Positions 16,338 through 24,232 of a stretch of DNA of 33,578 nt are shown here, in pieces. Each line of letters opens with the position of its first letter. The first letter of the stretch is position 1. The stretch is from Halobacteriales archaeon QH_8_64_26 (GTDB lineage: Archaea > Halobacteriota > Halobacteria > Halobacteriales > Halococcaceae). The notes below the pieces were generated by a model. That model saw only the letters and a list, made by a program, of their open reading frames with translations. It was not told the DNA's origin and did not search any database. The stretch spans positions 1-33,578 of the forward strand of contig PXRA01000081.1 in the NCBI GenBank assembly GCA_003021725.1, given 5' to 3'. The translations under genes were made by a program, and so were the position numbers.

Positions 16338-16676
16338 CTATTGGTCCCCGCTGTCGTTGCCTTCGAAGCCGAAAATGGCCCGGAGTTCCGCCTCGATCGT
16401 CTCAACGTAGATATCGAGCACCTCTTCGAGTTTCTCGTCGTTCACGACGATCGCCGTGACCCGGTCGGTCGGGTTCTCGGGTAACTCTACCCGGAACTGA
16501 CCGTCGCCCTCGTAGAAGGGCTCGGATTCGTTCAGGACCTGCTGATCGATCGCATGCACCAGCTCCGAGTCGTACCGATCGTTCATCGCCTCGAAGGCCT
16601 CCCGGTAGGCAGTCTGGAGCTCGGGGAAGTACTCGGCGTACTTGTTCTCGAAGCGCTCGGGGTCGAACTCGGTCAT
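16338..16676 (-). CDS. DUF5783-like haloarchaeal conserved protein
   Basis: A 112-residue acidic protein starting MTEFDPERFENKYAEYF, with a mid-section containing LVHAIDQQVLNESEPFYEGDG and a C-terminal helix (DIYVETIEAELRAIFGF). The pattern matches a conserved haloarchaeal family I recall as DUF5783, of unknown function. No catalytic motif or membrane segment is seen. The ATG at 16676 is supported by a TATA-like box about 26 nt upstream (16699-16706). The upstream part of the longer frame (to 16922) is proline-rich and unlike the family. It may be co-transcribed with the NfuA-like gene downstream. Confidence 0.8.
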   Translation of the reverse strand: MTEFDPERFENKYAEYFPELQTAYREAFEAMNDRYDSELVHAIDQQVLNESEPFYEGDGQFRVELPENPTDRVTAIVVNDEKLEEVLDIYVETIEAELRAIFGFEGNDSGDQ

Positions 16677-16698
16677 AGGGCCTACTGGTACAGCACGC

Positions 16699-16706
16699 CT
16701 AAATAT
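16699..16706 (-). promoter_or_regulatory. TATA-like box for the DUF5783-like gene
   Basis: On the minus strand the box reads ATATTTAG, centred about 26 nt upstream of the ATG at 16676. It may drive both this gene and the downstream NfuA-like gene. Confidence 0.45.
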
Positions 16707-16773
16707 CGGCTGGTCGGACCCGGACGTTGCGACATTTCTCAATCCTTTTGCTCGTGGAACCGCGCCTCGAACC

Positions 16774-17391
16774 ATGGATCGGCACGCGCCCGACTCCGCT
16801 GGGTCCACAGACCACCCCGGGTCCTCGGGGCCCGCCGAGCACGACCCCGGCGTCGAGACCGACGGGTCGGGCGCGACGCACTCGCCGGGGGCGCTACCCG
16901 GCAATCGCGGGAGGGACGCCACCGGACGGACGGGTGGCGCTCATGAAAGCGAGGAGCCGCGGCTCGCAGGGGTTCGTCGACGAGCGGCCGCGCTCCAGTC
17001 GGGCGTCCGCCTGGGCCAGTTCCTCTCGATCGGCGTCCTCGGCGCGCTGTTCGATAACGGCCTGCTGGTCGTCCTCTATGGCCTCGGCAGCGTCCCGCTG
17101 GGTATCGCGAAGTTCGCGAGCGCCGAAGCCGCGATTTTACTTATGTTCGTCTGTAACGAACGCGTTACCTTTGCCGAGTGGGGAGCGGGCGGGAATCGGG
17201 ACCTCGCGCGGCGCGTTCTGACCTCGAACCTCGTTCGCCTCGGCGGCGTCCTCGTCGCAACCGGCGTCCTGTTGGTACTCGCCGAACTCGGCGTCTGGTA
17301 CGTGCTCGCGAATGTCATCGGAATCGGCGTCGGGGCCCTTCTCAACTACGTCCTCGAAAGCCTGCTCACCTGGCGAGTCCATCGGGAGTGA
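16774..17391 (+). CDS. GtrA-family membrane protein
   Basis: A 205-residue protein. The first 70 residues are a polar, probably disordered tail rich in Gly, Ser, Asp and His. The rest is a four-helix GtrA domain (about 80-203), with FLSIGVLGALFDNGLLVVLY opening helix 1, VCNERVTFAEW after helix 2, and NYVLESLLTWRVH closing helix 4. GtrA-like proteins act with polyprenyl-sugar glycosyltransferases and are thought to help flip lipid-linked sugars across the membrane. The start at 16774 is used because the frame upstream (from 16642) overlaps the divergent DUF5783-like promoter. It ends convergently with the DJ-1 gene. Confidence 0.85.
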   Translation: MDRHAPDSAGSTDHPGSSGPAEHDPGVETDGSGATHSPGALPGNRGRDATGRTGGAHESEEPRLAGVRRRAAALQSGVRLGQFLSIGVLGALFDNGLLVVLYGLGSVPLGIAKFASAEAAILLMFVCNERVTFAEWGAGGNRDLARRVLTSNLVRLGGVLVATGVLLVLAELGVWYVLANVIGIGVGALLNYVLESLLTWRVHRE

Positions 17392-17529
17392 GTGATCGAC
17401 CGCTCCCGGTACCGAGGAGCAAGTCCCTACCGGTCGGTCCTCGTCCGGACGGGATCCAGCACAGCCGACGTAGCGGTCGCTTCGCCGTCTTCTATCACGA
17501 AAAGAAGCGATCGAGTTCGGACGCCGACC

Positions 17530-18216
17530 TCAGGCGGGGGCTTCGACGCCGAGTGCCTCGAGCAACACGTCGGCGGCTTCGGCCGAGGAGCCCGGGCCGC
17601 GCGCGGTGATCAGGTCGCCGTCGACCGTGACGCTGGTGTCGGCGTCGAGTTCGGCGTCCCAGTTCGCGCCGGCTTGCTTCACTTCGTCCTCGACCCAGTA
17701 GGGCAGTTTCCGGCCGTCGGGCATCCGATCGTTTTCGTCAACGATGCCTTTCTCCCACTCGTTCGGGAAGCCGGTGACGTCCTTGCCTTCGACGATCCGT
17801 CCTTCCGAATCGCCCCAGGTGAATCCCAAGATGCCGACCGCGTGACAGACCACGAGGGCCGTATCGCCATTAGCGAGCGTCTCGGCGAGCAGCGAGCGGG
17901 CGTGGCGGTCCTGATTGACGTCCCACTCGGTACCGTGACCACCGGGGAAGACGACCGCGTCGTACTCGGCGCTCGCTTCGGCGATCGGGATCGGATCGTT
18001 GAGCCGATCGTCGGTCGCGTCGATCTCCCGAACGTGTTCGGCGGTCTCCTCGCCGACCTGGTCGGGATCGACCGAGCGCTCGTCGACTACTGGTGGACTG
18101 CCACTCGGCGTCGCGACCGTAATCTCGACGCCCGCATCGCTAAGCGTCGTCAGCGGTTCCGTACATTCCTCGCCCCAGTACCCTTCCTCGCTCACGACGA
18201 ACAGAGCATCCGTCAT
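17530..18216 (-). CDS. DJ-1/PfpI-family (class I glutamine amidotransferase-like) protein
   Basis: A 228-residue flavodoxin-like alpha/beta protein of the DJ-1/PfpI superfamily, Hsp31-like branch. The nucleophile elbow VVCHAVGIL puts Cys124 next to His125. An acidic residue in GYWGEECTEP (about 12-21) fits the conserved glutamate, and VVFPGGHGTEWD (about 88-99) is the family's glycine-rich loop. Relatives act as glyoxalase III, deglycase or chaperone, or hydrolyse peptides. The sequence does not say which. It has no signal peptide and is probably cytoplasmic. It is a single gene convergent with GtrA and divergent from the small membrane protein gene. Confidence 0.9.
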   Translation of the reverse strand: MTDALFVVSEEGYWGEECTEPLTTLSDAGVEITVATPSGSPPVVDERSVDPDQVGEETAEHVREIDATDDRLNDPIPIAEASAEYDAVVFPGGHGTEWDVNQDRHARSLLAETLANGDTALVVCHAVGILGFTWGDSEGRIVEGKDVTGFPNEWEKGIVDENDRMPDGRKLPYWVEDEVKQAGANWDAELDADTSVTVDGDLITARGPGSSAEAADVLLEALGVEAPA

Positions 18217-18317
18217 CGCTCCGCAGTACGTCGTCCGGCGGTTAAAGCCCGGCGCTGCCCGACCAGGGCTCCGAGAGGCGGGCGTTTATGCCGGTGGTCG
18301 GCCTACGGTCCCGAGGA

Positions 18318-18590
18318 ATGGTTACGACCCGCGAGGTCTTCGCCGCGATCGCCGGTCTCTGTTTTCTCGGTGGAGCGGTCGCCGCCCGCTTCGATCGGAG
18401 CGTCGCTGGGTCGTGGCTGTTCGCGGCCGGGTCGGCGTTCGCGACACTGTGGTCGCTTCTCAGCATCGGCCTACCGGATCCTGGCACGCGAGCGCTCTCG
18501 GCTGAGGCGTACCTCGCGATGGCGGGAATGGCCGTCACCGGAACGATCTACTACGGTTACCGGGCGGCCAGCAGCGATCCTCCAACGTAG
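18318..18590 (+). CDS. Small membrane protein, function unknown
   Basis: A 90-residue protein with three hydrophobic segments (about 8-22, 31-49 and 61-77), starting MVTTREVFAAIAGLCFLGG. The ATG at 18318 is chosen over the in-frame ATG at 18288 because GAGG sits just before it and the extra ten residues add nothing hydrophobic. I do not recognise the family. It is divergent from the DJ-1 gene and ends 221 nt before the transporter operon. Confidence 0.65.
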   Translation: MVTTREVFAAIAGLCFLGGAVAARFDRSVAGSWLFAAGSAFATLWSLLSIGLPDPGTRALSAEAYLAMAGMAVTGTIYYGYRAASSDPPT

Positions 18591-18781
18591 CCGATCCGAA
18601 ACTGCCCGCAGTACAGGTGATTCGAAGCTACACCAGTTCAGCATAATCAATCAGGCATATCCCGCGCTATTTTCTACATCTTCACCTGATCTCGGCTGAG
18701 AACGTAATAATCATCGCGTTCGCTCGATCATTTCGGCATAGGTGTTAACTTCATCCGATTAGTGCGACAATTATCAATAGG

Positions 18782-18789
18782 CCTAAATA
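18782..18789 (+). promoter_or_regulatory. TATA-like box for the peptide transporter operon
   Basis: CCTAAATA is centred about 26 nt before the ATG at 18812, within an AT-rich 18620-18800 stretch that is the least GC-rich part of the neighbourhood. This suggests a leaderless operon mRNA with regulatory sequence upstream. Confidence 0.5.
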
Positions 18790-18811
18790 GGAGGGTCCGC
18801 AGAACCACGGT

Positions 18812-20866
18812 ATGGCACGCCGACCCAACCAACAGTCGGATAGCACCTACGACCGACGTTCGTTTCTGAAGGCGGGTGGTGCCGGTGCCGTCGCCGTCTC
18901 GCTCGCGGGCTGTTTGGGCGGGGACGATGGCGGTTCCGGGAACAACGGGAGCAGCCAGGGGCAAGGTGGCAACGGCACCCAGAGCGGGAACGCCGACATG
19001 GATCCCGAGCAGATCCCCGAGGGCGGGGTCTTCACCGTTGGCCTCCCGGAAGCCCCCGCCGGGCTCAACACGCTCGCGACCTCCTCGTCGTACTCGTTTG
19101 CGATTCTCGATTTCATCAACGAGTTCGGTACCGCCATCACTCCGAAGGACTTCGACATCCGGCCCAGTCTCTACACCGACTGGACGATCGAGAACACCGA
19201 AGGGAACGACCCCAGTCCGACCGTTCTGTTCAGCGTCCGGGACGGGGCAGGACTGACTTTCACCGACGGCGAGTCCTTCGGCGTCGACGACGTGGTGTTC
19301 ACGTACAACTACATGCTGGAGAACCAGCCCGGACGGTACGTCTCGACCATTGATCCCATCGAGTCCGTCGAGACGGCCTCGGGCAACCAGTGGGACGTCA
19401 GGATGGAGATGAACCGCGTGGTCGGCACTTACGACTCCAATCAACTGCAGATCCCGATCCTCCCCGAGCACGTCTGGAGCAACGTCGACAACTACCAGCA
19501 GTACGAGCCGACCGCCAACGGCGGACCGGTCGGCCTCGGGCCCGGAGAAGTCACGGAGTTCAACCCCGACACCGCGGTCGAACTCACGTTCCGTGACGAT
19601 TTCGACACGCTGAACACCCTCGATTGGGTCAAAGAGGACGACGTCCTCGCCCCGGGCGGACCGTTCCTCGATACGCTTCGCTTCCAGGTCTTCGGGAGCC
19701 AGAACGCGCTCAACCAGGCGCTACTACAGGGCAACATCGACGCGACCTATCTCGGGCTCGACAGTCCTCAGCAGATCGAACAGGTAAAAGAGAGCCAGAA
19801 CCGCTCGCTCGTCTCCGGGCCCGACTCGGGCTTTAGCTACCAGGCCTTCAACCTCCGGCGCACGCCGCTCGACGACGTGGCCTTCCGGCAGGCCTACTCC
19901 TTCGCGTTCGACGACTTCTATTGGACCGAGAACCTGAAACGGGGCTACGCGCTCGAGGGCGATTTCGTCATGCCGCCGGGCTACAAGAAGGTCCGCCCGG
20001 AGACCGGTGCCGACCAGGAACTGCTCGAAGGTCCCTCCACGCAGGCACTCACCTTCCGTGCGGCCGGCCCCGAGAGCTCCGAGCCGAACGTCCAGGGCAT
20101 TCGGGACTTTCTCACTAGCGGCACGGTCATCTCCGGGGACCAAGGTACGTTCGTCGGCTCGGAGTACCCCGGCGCTATTACCGACGTCACGGCCTCCCAG
20201 ACCGAGGCGAGACACGACTACTCATTTGGCCCGGTCCAGTCCCAGGTCCTCCAGCAGGCCGACAACGCCGACCAGGAGATCCGCGTCAACGGAGAGACGA
20301 TCACCGAGATGAGAGACGGTCCACTCGTTCTCCTCCAGGACCCACCCCAGGACCAACCCCAGGAAGCCAAAGCCATCCAGCGACTCGTCGAGAACCTGCA
20401 TGCGGTCGGCATCCCGATCCAAACGCAGGTACTCGACTTCAATACGATGCTCGATAAGGTCTACGCCCAGGAGGACTTCGACATCTACCCGATGGGCTGG
20501 AACAGCCTCTCGCCCTTCGCGGTGAGTTCGCTCTATAGCCTCTTCCACAGCGACAACGCCGATGCGGACGGCAGCAGCGATACGCTGCTCAACAACGCGG
20601 TGGGCTATGGGCTCGAAGGGAACGCCGGTGCCGACCAACTCATCAGCCAGGCCCGTGGCGAACCCGACTCCCAGCGGCGAAACGACTTGGCCGGACAGGC
20701 CGTCGAGAAGATCTACCTCGACGTTCCATACATGCTCCTGTCCTACGACGAAGTCCAGTGGCCGGTCAACACCGCCGACTTCGATGGCTTCATCCAGAAC
20801 CTCACCGATCCCGGCGGCTACTCCTTCGCCACCGAGATGAGCCAGGTCCACCAGAAACAGGGGTAG
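18812..20866 (+). CDS. Peptide-type ABC transporter substrate-binding lipoprotein (family 5)
   Basis: A 684-residue exported binding protein. It carries a twin-arginine signal (YDRRSFLKAGG, residues 13-23) ending in a lipobox (SLAGC, Cys34), then an acidic Gly/Asn/Ser-rich linker (about 35-65). The rest is an SBP family 5 domain. Family-like features are the early EGGVFTVGLPEAPAGLNTL and later DFYWTENLKRGYALEG. The protein would sit lipid-anchored outside the membrane and hand di- or oligopeptides (or another family-5 solute such as nickel chelates or sugars) to the permeases. It is longer than the usual 500-600 residues, mostly in the central part. It is the first gene of an SBP-B-C-D-F operon with its own promoter, and a 202-nt gap separates it from the first permease. 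Confidence 0.93.
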   Translation: MARRPNQQSDSTYDRRSFLKAGGAGAVAVSLAGCLGGDDGGSGNNGSSQGQGGNGTQSGNADMDPEQIPEGGVFTVGLPEAPAGLNTLATSSSYSFAILDFINEFGTAITPKDFDIRPSLYTDWTIENTEGNDPSPTVLFSVRDGAGLTFTDGESFGVDDVVFTYNYMLENQPGRYVSTIDPIESVETASGNQWDVRMEMNRVVGTYDSNQLQIPILPEHVWSNVDNYQQYEPTANGGPVGLGPGEVTEFNPDTAVELTFRDDFDTLNTLDWVKEDDVLAPGGPFLDTLRFQVFGSQNALNQALLQGNIDATYLGLDSPQQIEQVKESQNRSLVSGPDSGFSYQAFNLRRTPLDDVAFRQAYSFAFDDFYWTENLKRGYALEGDFVMPPGYKKVRPETGADQELLEGPSTQALTFRAAGPESSEPNVQGIRDFLTSGTVISGDQGTFVGSEYPGAITDVTASQTEARHDYSFGPVQSQVLQQADNADQEIRVNGETITEMRDGPLVLLQDPPQDQPQEAKAIQRLVENLHAVGIPIQTQVLDFNTMLDKVYAQEDFDIYPMGWNSLSPFAVSSLYSLFHSDNADADGSSDTLLNNAVGYGLEGNAGADQLISQARGEPDSQRRNDLAGQAVEKIYLDVPYMLLSYDEVQWPVNTADFDGFIQNLTDPGGYSFATEMSQVHQKQG

Positions 20867-21068
20867 ATGGATAGCGGGGAGGACATCCCAAACCGCTTCG
20901 GAGCAGCACAGGAGACGACCGTTCGGAACTCGACGACATCGTGATCGCACACAGCACACGAGACAGTACGCGAGAGGGATCGGGGGGGTCGATCGACGAG
21001 TGTTGCGAACCGAACCGGCCCGAAGCGGTCGGTACCCACAGGAGGGGGCTGGCCGAGGGGACGAGGCG

Positions 21069-22058
21069 ATGAGCCGCATCAGCGCCCGCTATCTCGGCAA
21101 GCGGATCGTCGTCTCGTATCTGACGATTTTGGTCATCATGACCGTCATCTTCGCGCTGACCCGCGCCCAGCCCGGTTCGTTCGTCACGAGCATGGTAAGC
21201 CCGGGGATGAACGCCGAGGCGATCGAACGTCTCCGGGAGCAGTGGGGGCTCAACGAACCGCTCTGGCGTCAGTACATCGATTTCATGATCAACTATCAGA
21301 CCGGGAATTTCGGGCGCTCGCCGAACTGGGGGGTGCCGGTCTGGGACCTGTTCGTCCGGCGGATGCCCCGGACGCTGATCCTCTTCGGCGCGGTCTTCAT
21401 CGTCGGGTACACCGTCGGGCCGCTCGTCGGGATGTACTTGGGGTGGTGGCGCGGCAGCAAGAAGGACCAGTCGATATTCGTCGGCGGATTGCTGGCGTAC
21501 TCGATGCCGGCCTTTTGGATCGCGTGGCTATTCCTCTGGCTGTTCGACTACCAGCTGGGGTGGTTCCCGAGCACATACATGCTCAGTCCCTTCGCCCAGT
21601 ACGAACCGACCGCCGTCAACATTATGATAGACGTCCTCCATCACATTGCTCTCCCCCTCTTCAGCGTCGTGTTCATTGGGTGGGTCGGGTCGATGCTGAT
21701 CATGCGCCCGACGATGAACAACGTCGTCGACGAGGATTACGTCTTCCTCGCCCAGGCCAAGGGTCTCTCCGAGCGGACCGTCATGATCAAACACGCCGCG
21801 CGCAACGCGTTGATCCCGGTGACGACGGGCGCGATCATCGCGCTGGCGTTCCTGATCGACGGCTCGATCATCATCGAGAACGTCTTCTCCTGGCCGGGGA
21901 TGGGCCAAGTCATCGTCACGGCAGTCCTGAATAACGACTACCCGGTCACGCAGGGGGCTTTCTTCCTGTTGGGTGTGTTGGTCGTCGTTATGCGACTGTT
22001 GACCGACGTGATCTATACGTACCTCGATCCGCGGATCAAGTTCGGTGAGAACGAATAA
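21069..22058 (+). CDS. Peptide-type ABC transporter permease (DppB/OppB-like)
   Basis: A 329-residue integral membrane subunit with six predicted helices. The first is in YLTILVIMTVIFALTRAQPG (about 18-37), and the next part carries the typical RLREQWGLNEPLWRQYIDFM. The coupling helix that contacts the ATPases is LAQAKGLSERTVMIKHAARNALIPV. It pairs with the downstream DppC-like subunit to form the channel. The frame is open to 21000, but the ATG at 21069 begins the family-like N-terminus (MSRISARYLGKRIV). The stop codon overlaps the next start by one base (TAATG), so the two permeases are probably translated together. Confidence 0.93.
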   Translation: MSRISARYLGKRIVVSYLTILVIMTVIFALTRAQPGSFVTSMVSPGMNAEAIERLREQWGLNEPLWRQYIDFMINYQTGNFGRSPNWGVPVWDLFVRRMPRTLILFGAVFIVGYTVGPLVGMYLGWWRGSKKDQSIFVGGLLAYSMPAFWIAWLFLWLFDYQLGWFPSTYMLSPFAQYEPTAVNIMIDVLHHIALPLFSVVFIGWVGSMLIMRPTMNNVVDEDYVFLAQAKGLSERTVMIKHAARNALIPVTTGAIIALAFLIDGSIIIENVFSWPGMGQVIVTAVLNNDYPVTQGAFFLLGVLVVVMRLLTDVIYTYLDPRIKFGENE

Positions 22059-23008
22059 TGGCAACCGAAGACGGAACGACGACGGGCGAATCGCTGCGGG
22101 AACGATGGAACCCGCGCATCGAGCGGTTCCGGCGCGGGTGGGACCGGTATACCGAACACCGGATGGGGACGATCGGGCTGGTACTCTTAGTGATCTTTAG
22201 CCTCTGGGCGCTGTTCCCCTCAGTCTTCGCGCCCCATACCCCCGAGTGGACGGCCTATCTGGGCACCGAACCCGGCCGCCTCACCGGCGAGCAGCTGAAC
22301 AGCCTCCCCCACCCGCCGGCCTTCGGCGATCCGTTCTTCGCTCCATTAGGAACGAACGCCGGCGGCCAGGGCATCGCGACGCTCGTGATCTACTCGGCCG
22401 AGACCGCGCTGTATATCGGCTTCGCCGCCGGGTTGCTCTCCAGTCTAGTGGGCGTTCCCCTCGGGCTGATCAGTGGGTACTACGGTGATACCTGGATCGA
22501 CGAGACCATCCAGCGGATCGTCGACGTGATGTACGGCCTGCCGTTCTTGCCCCTATTGATCGTGCTCGTCGCGGTCAACGGGATCACGACGACCAACATC
22601 ATCCTCGGCATCGCCGTTACCTCCTGGCTGAACAACTGTATCGTCATCCGCGGCGAGACCCTGAGCTTAAAGGAACGCAGCTACGTCGAGTCAGCGAAGG
22701 TCGCGGGCGCGAGCGACGCGCGGGTGATCTTCAGACATATCATGCCGAACGTCCTCCCGATCGGCTTCGTCTTCCTCGCTCAGGACGCCGCGCTCGCGAT
22801 CATCACCCAGGCATCGCTTGCCTACCTCGGGCTGGCGGACTTCACGGCGCTTTCCTGGGGAATCATGCTGCAGAACATCCAGACGGCGGGCTATGTCTAC
22901 ACCGCGCCGTGGTGGCTCATCCCGCCGGGCTTGATGATCACGTTCGTCGCGGCGGCGTTTTACTTCATCGGTTTCTCGATGGAGGACGTGACCAACCCAC
23001 AGCGTTGA
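22058..23008 (+). CDS. Peptide-type ABC transporter permease (DppC/OppC-like)
   Basis: A 316-residue integral membrane subunit. A charged N-terminus leads to helix 1 (GTIGLVLLVIFSLWALFPSVF, about 35-55). A long external loop with FGDPFFAPLGTNAGGQG is the DppC-type segment before helix 2, and the coupling helix is YVESAKVAGASDARVIFRHI. It forms the translocation pore with the DppB-like partner. Its start overlaps the stop of that gene by one base. A 78-nt gap follows, which contains a possible mini-ORF overlapping the next gene's start. Confidence 0.93.
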   Translation: MATEDGTTTGESLRERWNPRIERFRRGWDRYTEHRMGTIGLVLLVIFSLWALFPSVFAPHTPEWTAYLGTEPGRLTGEQLNSLPHPPAFGDPFFAPLGTNAGGQGIATLVIYSAETALYIGFAAGLLSSLVGVPLGLISGYYGDTWIDETIQRIVDVMYGLPFLPLLIVLVAVNGITTTNIILGIAVTSWLNNCIVIRGETLSLKERSYVESAKVAGASDARVIFRHIMPNVLPIGFVFLAQDAALAIITQASLAYLGLADFTALSWGIMLQNIQTAGYVYTAPWWLIPPGLMITFVAAAFYFIGFSMEDVTNPQR

Positions 23009-23030
23009 GCTCGCCCTGCTCTAAAGCACC

Positions 23031-23090
23031 ATGGACTACGAACCGATGCCACACACCGGAACGCGACACGAGACGGGACAGTACCGATGA
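23031..23090 (+). CDS. Possible 19-codon mini-ORF ahead of the dppD-like gene
   Basis: An ATG at 23031 opens a 19-codon frame ([10 protein letters not shown] then TRHETGQYR) that stops at TGA 23088-23090. The TGA overlaps the dppD-like ATG at 23087 in the sequence ATGA, the geometry of translational coupling. It could be a small peptide, a coupling leader that aids ribosome entry into the ATPase gene, or chance in a 78-nt gap. No homologue can be named. Confidence 0.25.
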   Translation: MDYEPMPHTGTRHETGQYR

Positions 23091-24232
23091 CACTACTCGA
23101 AGTAAACGACCTCTCGGTGCGATATGACACCGATAGCGGCAGCGTACGCGCGGTCGACGGCGTGAGTTTCTCCGTCGAGCGCGGCGAGACCTACGGACTG
23201 GTCGGCGAGTCGGGCTGTGGGAAGACCACCCTCGGGAAGTCGCTGTTGCACCTGCTCGATGCCAACGGTCGGATCGCGGACGGTTCGATCTACTTCGACA
23301 GCGTGCTTCCCGCCTGGGAAACCGAGGACGGCACGCCCCGCCGGGAGATAGTCGAAGGCGGCGAGCCGGTCCGCGAGGACGGCATGATGGACCTAGCGGC
23401 GCTCTCGGACCCCCAGATCAGGGACGTCCGTTGGCGGGACGTCGCGCTCATCCCACAGAACGCGATGAACGCCTTGAACCCGGTCTATAAGGTCGGCGAC
23501 CAGATCACCGAGGCAATTCTCCGTCACGAGCCGGGAACGACGAGCGAGGAGGCAGACGCCCGCGCCCGCGATCTCCTCGAACGCGTCGGGCTCGAACCCG
23601 AGCGCGCCGACGACTACGCTCACCAGTACTCCGGCGGAATGAAACAACGGGCCGTGATTGCGATGGCGATGGCCTGCAATCCGGACCTGTTGATCGCCGA
23701 CGAACCCACGACCGCACTCGACGTGATCATCCAGGATCGCATCTTGGAGGAACTCGACGACCTCCAGGAGGAGTTCGGCGTCGCGATCCTCGTCATCAGC
23801 CACGACATCAGCGTCATGGCCGACATCTGTGACCGGCTGGCGGTCATGTACGGCGGGAAGATCATGGAAGGCGGTACTACGGACCGGATCTTCGAGGAGA
23901 CGGCGAACCCCTACACGCTGGGGCTCAGGAACTCCTTTCCGGCGATCGCGAACAAGCGCCAGCGGCTGATATCGATCCCCGGAACGCCCCCGACGCTCAC
24001 CGATCCCGACGAGCAGTGTCGCTTCGCCGATCGGTGCCCCTTCGCCACCGAGGAGTGTCGCACCGAACACCCGCCGACCTACGACGTCGAGCGCGCCGCC
24101 GAGGGGGCCCTGATGGAGGCCGAGGACCGTCGCCGACACCGCTCGGCGTGTTATCGCGTAACCGACCTCGACGAACTGCGGGAAAACGCTACACAGGAGG
24201 AGACATGGACTCAGATGGCACCCAGCCGTTAG
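23087..24232 (+). CDS. Peptide-type ABC transporter ATPase (DppD/OppD-like)
   Basis: A 381-residue ATPase. Walker A is GESGCGKTT (about 42-50), the signature is [17 protein letters not shown], Walker B is [13 protein letters not shown], and the switch histidine is in VISHDISVM. The C-terminal oligopeptide domain carries the cysteine pattern [14 protein letters not shown]...C, which holds an Fe-S cluster in some relatives. It energises transport together with the next ATPase. An insertion of about 25 residues between Walker A and the Q-loop (around residues 72-106, with [11 protein letters not shown]) is seen. It overlaps the dppF-like gene by 28 nt. Confidence 0.93.
   Translation: MTLLEVNDLSVRYDTDSGSVRAVDGVSFSVERGETYGLVGESGCGKTTLGKSLLHLLDANGRIADGSIYFDSVLPAWETEDGTPRREIVEGGEPVREDGMMDLAALSDPQIRDVRWRDVALIPQNAMNALNPVYKVGDQITEAILRHEPGTTSEEADARARDLLERVGLEPERADDYAHQYSGGMKQRAVIAMAMACNPDLLIADEPTTALDVIIQDRILEELDDLQEEFGVAILVISHDISVMADICDRLAVMYGGKIMEGGTTDRIFEETANPYTLGLRNSFPAIANKRQRLISIPGTPPTLTDPDEQCRFADRCPFATEECRTEHPPTYDVERAAEGALMEAEDRRRHRSACYRVTDLDELRENATQEETWTQMAPSR
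24196..24200 (+). promoter_or_regulatory. Shine-Dalgarno site for the dppF-like gene
   Basis: GGAGG ends 4 nt before the ATG at 24205, inside the 3' part of the dppD-like gene. It decides the dppF start, because the frame is open back to 24016. An SD here makes sense for an internal gene of an operon, in contrast to the leaderless first gene. Confidence 0.6.

Noticed and set aside
20222-21079. 285-codon minus-strand open frame opposite the binding protein gene
   Set aside because: It has plausible acidity but is antisense to a conserved SBP and shows no domain.
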